Shown piece after piece: positions 9,482-16,592 of a stretch of DNA of 21,904 nt. Position 1 is the stretch's first letter; every line of letters starts with the position of its first letter. The translations under genes were made by a program, and so were the position numbers. The notes below the pieces were generated by a model. The model was not told where the DNA came from, did not search any database, and worked only from the letters and a program-made list of their open reading frames with translations. This DNA is from an uncultured Oscillospiraceae bacterium (GTDB lineage: Bacteria; Bacillota; Clostridia; Oscillospirales; Oscillospiraceae), in NCBI GenBank assembly GCA_934567115.1, contig CAKTJA010000006.1:1-21904 (forward strand). Direction: 5' to 3'.

Positions 9482-11031
9482 AGGCGGCGGTTTACTGCCG
9501 CCTGTCCGAGGAGGACAGGGACAAACGGCGCGAGACCGACGATTCCGGGAGCATACAGAACCAGAAGGCCATGCTGCTGCAATACGTCATGGAGCAGGGC
9601 TGGGAGCTTTACAATGTGTACAGCGACGACGATTATGCCGGCGCGGACCGCCGCCGCCCGGAGTTCAACCGTCTGCTTCGGGACGCGCAGGAGCGGAAAT
9701 TCGATATCGTTCTGTGCAAAACGCAGTCCCGCTTCACCCGTGAGCTTGAGCTGGTGGAAAAGTACATACACGGGCTGTTTCCTCTCTGGGGCATCCGCTT
9801 TATCAGCATCGTTGACAACGCCGACACCGCAAACAGGGGCAATAAAAAATCCCGCCAGATCAACGGACTTGTCAACGAGTGGTATCTGGAGGACATGTCC
9901 GAAAATATCCGCAGCGTTCTGACCAGCCGGCGGATGAACGGCTTTCACATCGGGTCGTTCGCCCTTTACGGCTATCGGAAGGACCCGGAGCGGAAGGGCC
10001 ATCTGATCGTCGATGAGGAGGCCGCCGCCGTTGTCCGCGAGGTGTTTTCCCTGTTCGCGCAGGGGTACGGCAAAACGGCGATCGCCCGCATGCTCAACGA
10101 CCGGGGCGTGCCGAATCCGACGGAGTACAAGCGTCTGCACGGTCTGCGGTATCGGCAGGCGAAGGCGGGGAGCGGAACGCTCTGGAAGTATCCGGCAATC
10201 TCCGCCATGCTGGTGAACGAGATCTATATTGGCAATATGGTGCAGGGCAGGTACGGCAGCGTTTCCTACAAAACGAAGCGGAACCGGCCGAGGCCGAAGA
10301 GCGAATGGTACGTTGTGGAGGGAACGCATGAGCCGATCATCGACCGCGCGCTTTGGGACAGGGTGCAGGCGCTGGTCGCGCAGAGGGCGAAGCCCTTCGG
10401 CGGCGGTACGGTCGGGCTGTTCGCCGGGAAAGCGCGGTGCGCCTGCTGCGGCTGCGCGATGCGTTCGTCCAAAAGCAGGGGCAGGCACTATCTGCAATGC
10501 GCGACCCGGTACGCGGCGAAGGACGCGTGCGCCGGCGCCTTCATCTCCGTTGACCGGCTGGAGCAGCTTGTGACCGACGAGCTGAACCGTCTGGCGGCGG
10601 AATACCTTGACCGGGAGGAGCTGGAGCGCGGGATCGTGCCGAGCGGCGGTCTGTGCGAACAGAGGGAGCGTCTGCTCCGCGATCTGGCAGCTTGGCAGAG
10701 AAAGGCCGGCGAGTACGCGCGGGGTCTTCGGGAGCTTTACATGGATAAGGTCAGGGGGGTGATCTCCGAGGCCGACTACACGGAGATGTCAAGGGATTTT
10801 GCCTCCGAGCGCGACCGGCTGGAGCGCGCCGCCGAAGACGCCCGCGCCCGCGCGGACGAGCTGGAGAAGCGGATCGAAGCGGGGGACGACCGGCATGAGC
10901 TGGCGGAGCGCTGCGCCCATCCGGAGCGCCTTACCCGCGCAATGGCGGAGCTTTTGATCGACTATGTTTCCGTCAGCAGACGCGTTCCGGGGACGCGGGA
11001 GGTCCCGGTCGAGATCCACTGGAGCTTTTGA
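9478..11031 (+). CDS. Large serine recombinase (site-specific integrase/resolvase family)
   Basis: Catalyses DNA strand exchange through a Ser-DNA intermediate, usually to integrate or excise a mobile element. It has 517 residues from the GTG at 9478. The N-terminal resolvase domain (about 1-145) has catalytic Ser10 in YCRLS and the expected Arg-rich motifs (KTQSRFTREL). The recombinase domain (about 155-300) includes GYRKDPERKGHLIVDEEAAAVVREVF, and a zinc ribbon has Cys321/323/324/326 and Cys341/351. A long charged coiled coil (about 380-480) and a C-terminal segment follow. It looks intact. Base composition resembles the neighbours, so it may be an old resident or come from a related host. 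No other phage or conjugation gene lies nearby. Confidence 0.95.
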   Translation: MKAAVYCRLSEEDRDKRRETDDSGSIQNQKAMLLQYVMEQGWELYNVYSDDDYAGADRRRPEFNRLLRDAQERKFDIVLCKTQSRFTRELELVEKYIHGLFPLWGIRFISIVDNADTANRGNKKSRQINGLVNEWYLEDMSENIRSVLTSRRMNGFHIGSFALYGYRKDPERKGHLIVDEEAAAVVREVFSLFAQGYGKTAIARMLNDRGVPNPTEYKRLHGLRYRQAKAGSGTLWKYPAISAMLVNEIYIGNMVQGRYGSVSYKTKRNRPRPKSEWYVVEGTHEPIIDRALWDRVQALVAQRAKPFGGGTVGLFAGKARCACCGCAMRSSKSRGRHYLQCATRYAAKDACAGAFISVDRLEQLVTDELNRLAAEYLDREELERGIVPSGGLCEQRERLLRDLAAWQRKAGEYARGLRELYMDKVRGVISEADYTEMSRDFASERDRLERAAEDARARADELEKRIEAGDDRHELAERCAHPERLTRAMAELLIDYVSVSRRVPGTREVPVEIHWSF

Positions 11032-11046
11032 CAGCATGGCAGAAAA

Positions 11047-11102
11047 GAGCCGCCCGGCATGCCGGACGGCTCGAAGTCTGTATGTAGAGAGGCGGCGGAT
11101 TT
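11047..11102. repeat. Direct repeat copy 1 with palindromic core
   Basis: The first 42 bases (11047-11088) match 11237-11278 with one difference, and the next 14 match loosely, ending in GCGGATTT in both. The left 26 bases form a hairpin, GAGCCGCCCGGC-AT-GCCGGACGGCTC, with one mismatch. It begins 16 bases after the recombinase stop, so the hairpin may also act on recombinase message, but no U tract follows. Confidence 0.8.
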
Positions 11103-11125
11103 TCCGCGACGGAAGGGAAGAGTGT

Positions 11126-11156
11126 GCGCGGGAAACACATAAGGGGTGTCCCGCGC
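11126..11156. other. Imperfect hairpin between the direct repeats
   Basis: GCGCGGGA-AA-CAC (11126-11138) pairs with GTGTCCCGCGC (11146-11156), with a two-base bulge and a 7-base loop. No U tract is present on either strand. Confidence 0.5.
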
Positions 11157-11160
11157 CATT

Positions 11161-11201
11161 AAAATCAAAGGTTCTCAGAGCTTCAAAAAGCTCTGAGAAC
11201 C
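11161..11201 (-). terminator. Intrinsic terminator of the DUF368 operon
   Basis: A perfect 14-bp inverted repeat (GGTTCTCAGAGCTT at 11170-11183, complement at 11188-11201) with a 4-base loop. On the - strand it is followed by TTTGATTTT (11168-11160). It lies about 100 bases past the stop of the DUF368 gene and can end the leftward operon. Confidence 0.75.
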
Positions 11202-11236
11202 TGCTCAGCGAGGAGAAAAGACCTTTTCGACGCGCT

Positions 11237-11292
11237 GAGCCGCCCGGCGTGCCGGACGGCTCGAAGTCTGTATGTAGAATGACTGCGGATTT
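11237..11292. repeat. Direct repeat copy 2 with palindromic core
   Basis: Second copy, exactly 190 bases from copy 1. In this copy the hairpin centre is GT instead of AT. It ends six bases before the stop codon of the DUF368 gene. Sequences before the two copies are unrelated, so this is not a simple tandem duplication. Confidence 0.8.
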
Positions 11293-11298
11293 GAGCGC

Positions 11299-12123
11299 CT
11301 ACGAAGGCTCCGACGGCTGCACCTTTGCGCTCAGGTACGCCGCCGCAGCGCCGAGCAGAGCGAAGAGCAGACAGAGCAGCGCGTCCCTCGCGCCGTCGTA
11401 GTGCAGGGGAACGATGGTCAGCGTCGAGGCCAAGACGATGCCGAACACGCCGTGGTAGAAGATCGGGTAGTGCGCGCGGAAGCACCAGTTCACGACCCGC
11501 GCGAGCGACAGGACCACGGCGGCAAGCCCCAGCGCCCACGGCAGAATTACGGACATATCGAAGCGGGTAAAGCCCTCCACCATGGGGGTGAGAAGCCCGA
11601 CCGCCATCAGGATGGAGGAGGACGTCATGCCCGGCACGATCAGGCTCAGCCCCCAGAGAACGCCGCAGAAGAGGAAGCCGAAAAAGTCCGCCGACATCGT
11701 GTAGAACGCGCCGTACTGCGCATAGAGCAGGATGGCGGAGAGGACGAGGAAGCTTGCCGCGCAGGAGAGCAGCGCCCCCCGGCTGCGTCCGTGCTGTCCC
11801 GCCTCGGTCCACAGGCTTGGGAGCGTGCCGATGATGAGGCCGATGAAAAGGCAGGTCGCAAGCTTTTCCGACCGGTCGAAGAGAACGAGGATCAGGCTGC
11901 TGCCGCCGAGGAAGCCGAGCGTCGCACCCAGTCCGACGGGCAGCAGCAGCGGAAAATGACGGCGCAGACCGCCGAGCGGGTGCGCCAGAACCTCCATCAC
12001 CGGGCGGTATACGCCGAAGACGACCGCGAGCACGCCGCCGGAGATGCCCGGCAGGATCCCGCCCGCCCCAATGATGAAGCCCTGCGCGAGCCGCAGAAGA
12101 AAATCTTTCGATGGAAGCCGCAT
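11299..12123 (-). CDS. popT: DUF368 / PopT-family undecaprenyl-phosphate translocase
   Basis: A polytopic membrane protein of 274 residues. DUF368 proteins (PopT) are reported to return undecaprenyl phosphate, the lipid carrier of cell-wall synthesis, to the inner membrane face. The two family signatures are present in inverted-repeat positions: GFIIGAGGILPGISGGVLAVVFGVY (about 15-39) and LSLIVPGMTSSSILMAVGLLTPM (about 163-185). About eight hydrophobic segments are seen. The start ATG shares one base with the stop of the upstream dehydrogenase (TGATG at 12125-12121), a termination-reinitiation arrangement. It is the last gene of a three-gene operon. Family is secure; the substrate here is inferred from the family. 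Confidence 0.9.
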   Translation of the reverse strand: MRLPSKDFLLRLAQGFIIGAGGILPGISGGVLAVVFGVYRPVMEVLAHPLGGLRRHFPLLLPVGLGATLGFLGGSSLILVLFDRSEKLATCLFIGLIIGTLPSLWTEAGQHGRSRGALLSCAASFLVLSAILLYAQYGAFYTMSADFFGFLFCGVLWGLSLIVPGMTSSSILMAVGLLTPMVEGFTRFDMSVILPWALGLAAVVLSLARVVNWCFRAHYPIFYHGVFGIVLASTLTIVPLHYDGARDALLCLLFALLGAAAAYLSAKVQPSEPS

Positions 12124-13094
12124 CAGTATCCTTTCTTTCTGTCAACAAGATGCACAAGCGGACGGCCCGACGCATAGTTGTCAAGGTCTTCGCAGAACAT
12201 CTGCACGCTCCGCTCACAGGTGTAGCCGAGGGTCATGTTGCCCGCCACGTGCGGCGTGAGAAGCAGGTTCGCCGCGCTGCGCAGCGGATGGGAGGCGTCA
12301 AGCGGCTCGGGAACGACGACGTCCAGCGCCGCGCCGGCAAGCCGCCCCGCGTTGAGCGCCTCGATCAGCGCGTCCTGATCGATCGCGTCGCCGCGCCCGA
12401 CGTTGACGAGGTACGCGCTTTTCGGCAGAAGCGCCATGCGCTCGCGCGAGAGGAGGCCGACCGTCTCCGCCGTGGAGGGCAGCGCCATAACGAGCAGGTC
12501 CGTTTCCGGAAGAAGCGCGTCCAGCCCGGACAGGGTGTGCAGCTCGGTGAACGCGGGGTCGCCCGGCTTTTCCGTGCGGCGGACGCCGGCGATGCGCGCG
12601 GGATGGAAGGCCTGTGCGCGGCGGGCGAACTCCGTGCCGATGTCGCCCGTGCCGAGCACGGTGATCCGCGCGCCGTGCAGCGAACGGATGCCGCCGGGGA
12701 GCACGCGCCAGCCGCCGGTGCGGATGACCTCCGTATACTCGAGCTGGCGGCGCAGCAGCATCAGGCAGACCATGATAAGATGCTCGGAAATGGTGGTGCC
12801 GTACGCGCCGGAGGAGTTGGAGAGCAGGCAATCCGGATTCTGGTACAGGCTTTCGTCGCACAGTCGGTCCACGCCCGCCCAGCAGCAGCAGTACCACCGA
12901 AGGCTCTTCGCGCTGCGCAGCACCTTCTGCGAGCAGTGCCCGTAAAGGATCTCGCACTCGTCCACGCTGCCGACGGCTGCGGCGCTGGAGGGAAAATAGC
13001 GCACGCTGTAGCCGTTGCGCCGCGCCGCGTCGTTGATCTGCTTTTCAAATTCGTCATTGAGAAAATCAATGACCACGCCGATCTGCTTACTCAT
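12123..13094 (-). CDS. D-isomer-specific 2-hydroxyacid dehydrogenase family protein
   Basis: NAD(P)-dependent oxidoreductase of 323 residues, probably interconverting a 2-keto acid and a D-2-hydroxy acid in the cytoplasm. The Rossmann motif GTGDIG lies at 148-153. The catalytic residues are Arg234 (VNVGRGD), Glu263 (VPEPLD) and His282 (TPHVAGN). The basic pair after the second strand (VRRTEK, about 171-176) may favour NADPH. An unusual CCCW run occurs at 70-72 and onward. The substrate cannot be told from the sequence. The start overlaps the upstream FAD-dehydrogenase end by eight bases, and its stop overlaps the DUF368 start, so all three are one transcript. Confidence 0.92.
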   Translation of the reverse strand: MSKQIGVVIDFLNDEFEKQINDAARRNGYSVRYFPSSAAAVGSVDECEILYGHCSQKVLRSAKSLRWYCCCWAGVDRLCDESLYQNPDCLLSNSSGAYGTTISEHLIMVCLMLLRRQLEYTEVIRTGGWRVLPGGIRSLHGARITVLGTGDIGTEFARRAQAFHPARIAGVRRTEKPGDPAFTELHTLSGLDALLPETDLLVMALPSTAETVGLLSRERMALLPKSAYLVNVGRGDAIDQDALIEALNAGRLAGAALDVVVPEPLDASHPLRSAANLLLTPHVAGNMTLGYTCERSVQMFCEDLDNYASGRPLVHLVDRKKGY

Positions 13095-14682
13095 GTTCGC
13101 TCAGCTCCTTTATGATTTGCTCCGCGCAGCGCATGCCGTCCGCCGCCGCAGAGAGAATGCCGCCGGCATAGCCGGCTCCCTCCCCGCAGGGGTACAGCCC
13201 GCGCAGTCCGGATTGAAAATTTTTATCGCGCAGGATGCGCACGGGAGAGCTTGACCGCGTTTCCACCGCAGTAAGCACCGCATCGTCCGCCGCAAAGCCG
13301 CGCAGCTTCCCGTCAAGCGCGGGGAGCGCCTCCTCCAGCGCCTGACAGATGAAATCGGGCAGACACTCGTGCAGGTCGCACCAGCGCACGGCGGGGCGGT
13401 AGGTCGGCAGGACACTTCCCGGACCGGAGGACGGACGGTGCGCGAGAAAATCGCCGACCGTCTGCGCGGGCGCGGCAAAGCCGCCGCCTCCGAGGGCGAA
13501 CGCGGCCTCCTCCAGCCGCCGCTGGAACGCGACCCCGGCGAGCGCCCCGCTGCCGCCGAAATCCTCCGGCACGACGGATACGAGCAGTCCGCCGTTGATG
13601 TTCTCTCCGTCGCGTGCAAGCTCGCTCATGCCGTTTGTCACGACGCGGCCCGCCTCGCTCGCGGCGGCGACCACCTGCCCGCCTGGGCAGACGCAGAACG
13701 AAAACACGCCGCGCCCCTCCGCCGTGTGGACGGAGAGCTTATACGTCGAGGGAGGAAGCGCGGGGCTTCCCGCGTGCTGCCGGTACTGCCGCGCGTCCAT
13801 ATCGCGCTGGCGGTGCTCGATGCGCACGCCCACGGCGAAGGACTTCGGCTCCATCGCGATACCGGCGGCAAGCAGCATCTCAAACGTGTCGCGCGCGCTG
13901 TGTCCCACCGCGAGGACTGCGTGCTCCGCCGGGAGCGTGTACGCTTCGCCGTCCGCCTCCACGCGCAGTGCGCACAGGCGGCCGTCCCTTTGCTCAAGCC
14001 CGATGAGACGGTGGGAGAAGCGGATATCCGTGCCCAGCAGAAGCAGCTCGCGGCGGAGGTTCTGCAAGACGGTGAACAGCCGGTCGGTGCCGATGTGCGG
14101 CTTTGCGTCGATCAGAATGTCCTCGCTCGCGCCGAGGGCGGCGAACGTTTCCAGAATGCAGCGGTGGCGGACGTCGCGGGTGCCGGTGTTCAGCTTGCCG
14201 TCGGAAAAGGTCCCGGCGCCGCCTTCGCCGAATTGAACGTTGGAGCGCTCGTTCAGCCGTCCCGTCGCCCAGAAGTCGGCAACGTCGCGCCGCCGCCGCT
14301 CCACGCACTCGCCGCGCTCAAGCAGGATCGGCCGCGCGCCGCACCGCGCGAGCACCAGCGCGGCGAACAGCCCGGCGGGTCCTGCGCCGACGACGACCGG
14401 CCGCGTCTGCGGGGGGCGGATCATCGGCGGAAATTCGTAATAGGCGGGCGCGTAAAGGCTTACGCCCTTCCCCCGCGCGCGGCGCAGCGCCTTTTCCTCC
14501 CCGTTCACCCGAACGGTGACCGAGTATCGGAAGGAGACGTCCTCCCGCGCGTCGATGCTGCGGCGGAGAACGCGCAGCTCGCGGATCTCGTCGGGCCGCA
14601 TCCGCAGTGCGGCGGCGGCCTTGCCGCGCAGAGCCTCCGCAGCCTCGCCGGGGGCGAGCTTCAGCCCTTCGATTTTGAGCAT
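13087..14682 (-). CDS. COG2509-type FAD-dependent dehydrogenase, function unknown
   Basis: A 531-residue flavoprotein. An N-terminal domain (about 1-85), typical of the uncharacterised NAD(FAD)-utilising dehydrogenase family COG2509, precedes the FAD-binding motif VVVGAGPAGLFAALV (glycines 99, 101, 104) with the acidic end LLERG. Further family segments are NVQFGEGGAGTFSDGKLNTGT, AVLAVGHSARDTFEML and a C-terminal LYPCGEGAGYAGGILSAAADG that closes the FAD site. The substrate is unknown. It is first in the operon, with a good promoter 35-60 bases upstream and an AGGAGG ribosome binding site. Length and motifs suggest an intact enzyme. Confidence 0.9.
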   Translation of the reverse strand: MLKIEGLKLAPGEAAEALRGKAAAALRMRPDEIRELRVLRRSIDAREDVSFRYSVTVRVNGEEKALRRARGKGVSLYAPAYYEFPPMIRPPQTRPVVVGAGPAGLFAALVLARCGARPILLERGECVERRRRDVADFWATGRLNERSNVQFGEGGAGTFSDGKLNTGTRDVRHRCILETFAALGASEDILIDAKPHIGTDRLFTVLQNLRRELLLLGTDIRFSHRLIGLEQRDGRLCALRVEADGEAYTLPAEHAVLAVGHSARDTFEMLLAAGIAMEPKSFAVGVRIEHRQRDMDARQYRQHAGSPALPPSTYKLSVHTAEGRGVFSFCVCPGGQVVAAASEAGRVVTNGMSELARDGENINGGLLVSVVPEDFGGSGALAGVAFQRRLEEAAFALGGGGFAAPAQTVGDFLAHRPSSGPGSVLPTYRPAVRWCDLHECLPDFICQALEEALPALDGKLRGFAADDAVLTAVETRSSSPVRILRDKNFQSGLRGLYPCGEGAGYAGGILSAAADGMRCAEQIIKELSEHE

Positions 14683-14715
14683 GACGGCGTTCCTCCTGTT
14701 TTTAAAATCGGGTTT

Positions 14716-14744
14716 ATTGTAGTATATCCGCCCGCGCCGCGCAA
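14716..14744 (-). promoter_or_regulatory. Sigma-A-type promoter of the FAD-dehydrogenase/popT operon
   Basis: On the - strand TTGCGC (14744-14739) and TACAAT (14721-14716) are separated by 17 bases. The expected start lies about 25 bases before the ATG at 14682, with AGGAGG (14698-14693) between them. The same -35 hexamer and spacing occur in two other promoters of the window. Confidence 0.7.
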
Positions 14745-14802
14745 GTGATTTTTTCCGAATTCGGCGGTCTTAAGAAATTTTTCACGGCGTATTCAGAAAA
14801 AA

Positions 14803-14831
14803 TTCAAAAAAAGGTAAATATGCTTCATGAT
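14803..14831 (+). promoter_or_regulatory. Candidate promoter of htrA
   Basis: TTCAAA (14803-14808), a 17-base spacer and CATGAT (14826-14831) lie in an AT-rich stretch upstream of htrA. CATAAT at 14837-14842 is another -10 candidate. The match is modest, and no stress-regulator site could be recognised in 14683-14905. Confidence 0.3.
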
Positions 14832-14905
14832 TTGGACATAATCAGGGCATATCATCAAAAGCGTCAAAGCAAATGGAACGCTTCGCAGATAAAGGAGGCT
14901 TACTT

Positions 14906-16288
14906 ATGTATTACGAAGATGAAAACAACCTTTACCACTACAGCTACCGCAAGGGCGACCGGACGGAGAACGTCCGCAGCACGGACCTCACCCCGCCGCC
15001 CGCCGCGCAGAGCGGGACCGAGACGCACGGAACGGCGAAGCGCGGGAGGAACCGGCTGGGATTGAAGGTCACGGCGCTGGCGCTTTCGTGCGCGCTGATC
15101 GGCGGCTTTGCCGGCGCGGGGATGTCCCGCCACATCGCGTCCACGCCGCGCGGCTCGACGCAGATCGACGTTTCCGACCGGCAGGTCGCCGAGGTTCGGC
15201 AGGTCAAGATCGACGGCAAGCAGCAGCTCACGATGGCGGAGGTCTATGCCGCGAACGTCAACAGCGTGGTGAGCATCAACGTCTCCACAACGACCAACGT
15301 GTTCGGACAGACCACGCAGTCCGCAGCCAGCGGCAGCGGCTTCTTCCTGACGGAGGACGGCTATATCATCACGAATTACCATGTCGTCGAGGGCGCGAAC
15401 GCGGTGAAGGTCACGACCTATGACGGGACGGAGTACGACGCGGTGATCGTCGGGGGCGACAAGGATTACGATATCGCCGTTATCAAGGTCGAGGGCACGG
15501 GCTTTCAGAGAGTTGTGATCGGAGATTCCGATAAGCTGAAGATCGGCGAGGCCGTCGCCGCCGTCGGCAACCCGCTCGGCGAGCTGACGTTTTCGATGTC
15601 GCAGGGCATCGTCTCCTGCAAGGACCGCGCCATCAACGTGGACGGAACGCCCTTCAACATGCTTCAGGTCGACTGCTCCATCAATCCCGGCAACTCCGGC
15701 GGGCCGCTTTTTAACGACTACGGCGAGGTCATCGGCATCGTGTCGGCCAAGTATTCGAGCTACTCCAACACCACCGTTGAGGGCATCGGCTTCGCCATCC
15801 CGATCAACGACGTGATCACCATGATCGAGGACATCATGACCAACGGCTACGTGACCAACAAGCCGTACCTCGGCATCTCCGCCGGTACGCTGACGTCCAC
15901 CATGGTGCAGCAGTACCGCTACAACATCGACAAGGGCGTGTTCGTCTACTCCGTTGAGGAGGGAAGCGCTGCGGCGAAGGCGGGCCTTAAAATGGGCGAC
16001 GTGATCACGAAGATCGGGGAGACGAGCATCACCTCGCTTGAGGATCTGAGCGCGGCGAAGAAGAAATACGTTGCGGGCGACACGGCTGTTTTCACCATCT
16101 ATCGCGACGGGAAGGAGCAGACGGTCGAGCTGACCTTCGACACCGCCCCGAGGAGCGAGCTGAACGAGCAGGAATCCCAGACGCAGCAGCCGAGCGGCGG
16201 AAATGACAGCTACGGCGGCTACTACTACAATCCGTGGGACTTCTTTAACGAATTTTTCGGCGGACGCTATTACGGCAGCGCGGCGTAA
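14906..16288 (+). CDS. htrA: HtrA/DegP-like membrane-anchored serine protease with PDZ domain
   Basis: Envelope quality-control protease (460 residues). The start at 14906 is fixed by AAAGGAGG (14891-14898); an in-frame ATG at 14873 has no such site. A cytoplasmic N-terminus of about 50 residues leads to one membrane segment (about 52-73). The trypsin-like domain has the triad His159 (NYHVVEG), Asp189 (DYDIAVIKV) and Ser264 (NPGNSGGPL). One PDZ domain follows (about 325-415; YLGISAG...AGLKMGDVITKIGETSI). After a Gln/Ser/Gly linker the protein ends in an aromatic-rich tail (GGYYYNPWDFFNEFF). It is a single-gene transcript with a terminator behind it. Which of the HtrA/HtrB/HtrC paralogues it matches is not clear. 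Confidence 0.95.
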   Translation: MYYEDENNLYHYSYRKGDRTENVRSTDLTPPPAAQSGTETHGTAKRGRNRLGLKVTALALSCALIGGFAGAGMSRHIASTPRGSTQIDVSDRQVAEVRQVKIDGKQQLTMAEVYAANVNSVVSINVSTTTNVFGQTTQSAASGSGFFLTEDGYIITNYHVVEGANAVKVTTYDGTEYDAVIVGGDKDYDIAVIKVEGTGFQRVVIGDSDKLKIGEAVAAVGNPLGELTFSMSQGIVSCKDRAINVDGTPFNMLQVDCSINPGNSGGPLFNDYGEVIGIVSAKYSSYSNTTVEGIGFAIPINDVITMIEDIMTNGYVTNKPYLGISAGTLTSTMVQQYRYNIDKGVFVYSVEEGSAAAKAGLKMGDVITKIGETSITSLEDLSAAKKKYVAGDTAVFTIYRDGKEQTVELTFDTAPRSELNEQESQTQQPSGGNDSYGGYYYNPWDFFNEFFGGRYYGSAA

Positions 16289-16306
16289 GCGCGCCTCCGA
16301 TCTGAG

Positions 16307-16340
16307 GGGAGCCGGTCTCAATGCTGAGACCGGCTCCCTT
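16307..16340 (+). terminator. Intrinsic terminator of htrA
   Basis: A perfect 14-bp stem (16307-16320 with 16325-16338) and an ATGC loop, followed by a short TTTC. It lies 18 bases after the stop codon. The U tract is short but the stem is strong. Confidence 0.8.
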
Positions 16341-16429
16341 TCGGCTGAACGGGCGGGACTTGGGCCTCCTCGGATTTTTCCGCTGTGGCGACGGAGGAGA
16401 GGGCGGAGAGCGGCTTCGGCGGATGTGCC

Positions 16430-16458
16430 TTGCGCCGCGCCGCGCTTTGCGGTATAAT
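16430..16458 (+). promoter_or_regulatory. Strong sigma-A-type promoter of holB-ricT
   Basis: TTGCGC (16430-16435), a 17-base spacer and a consensus TATAAT (16453-16458). Transcription would begin near 16465, giving a leader of about 128 bases before the holB ATG. Its -10 box forms the left end of a perfect palindrome. Confidence 0.8.
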
Positions 16459-16479
16459 AATTGCAGATCAATTATTATA
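16453..16479. promoter_or_regulatory. Perfect AT-rich palindrome over the -10 and start region (operator candidate)
   Basis: The arm TATAATAATTG (16453-16463) and its exact complement CAATTATTATA (16469-16479) are separated by CAGAT. The dyad covers the -10 box and about +15 of the holB promoter, a typical place for a repressor site. In RNA the part after +1 cannot form the whole stem, so a DNA-level role is more likely. No bound regulator is known. Confidence 0.55.
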
Positions 16480-16493
16480 CTTTGATCTCAGCC

Positions 16494-16528
16494 GCTTTTC
16501 CCGTCCGCAGGGCGGACAAGCGAAAAGC
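16494..16528 (+). other. Hairpin in the holB mRNA leader
   Basis: GCTTTTC (16494-16500) pairs with GAAAAGC (16522-16528), and GTCCGC (16503-16508) pairs with GCGGAC (16512-16517), around an AGG loop with an internal loop between them. It lies within the predicted 5' leader, about 65 bases before the holB start. No known riboswitch class is recognised. The whole interval 16289-16592 (304 bases) holds the htrA terminator, promoter, palindrome and this hairpin. Confidence 0.45.
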
Positions 16529-16592
16529 ATGGCAGTATACCATTTTGTTGACGGTTTGCGGGATACTGAAAAAAGCCTGTACGGAGGAGCCT

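Larger units (their letters stand above)
9284..11031 (+). mobile_element. Possible minimal recombinase element or remnant (limits uncertain)
   Basis: The only mobile-type genes here are the small ORF and the serine recombinase, inserted between the pstS control region and the DUF368 operon. No cargo, capsid, relaxase or plasmid genes are seen. Neither end could be set: the spacer 9213-9298 shares no clear repeat with the region after the recombinase. The repeat-bearing spacer 11032-11298 could contain the right end. It may be a domesticated recombinase or what is left of a larger element. Confidence 0.35.

Noticed and set aside
9160..10497. A 445-codon - strand frame opposite the recombinase
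   Set aside because: It is antisense to a clear recombinase and overlaps the Pho box; there is no motif.
11047..11072. Intrinsic terminator of the recombinase
   Set aside because: The hairpin is there but is followed by TCGAAGTCTG without a U tract, so it is listed as part of the direct repeat only.
11047..11292. A CRISPR-like array
   Set aside because: Only two copies, each palindromic and 190 bp apart, with no regular spacers and no cas genes.
13369..14748. A 459-codon + strand frame opposite the FAD-dependent dehydrogenase
   Set aside because: The - strand shows the FAD-binding motifs and operon overlaps; the + frame has no features.
14900..16471. A 523-codon - strand frame opposite htrA
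   Set aside because: The + strand encodes an intact protease with triad and PDZ domain; the antisense product has repetitive low-complexity composition.
16461..16592. An N-terminally extended holB starting at 16461
   Set aside because: That start lies inside the promoter palindrome, before the predicted transcription start, and has no ribosome binding site; the ATG at 16593 has CGGAGGAG and aligns with the family.
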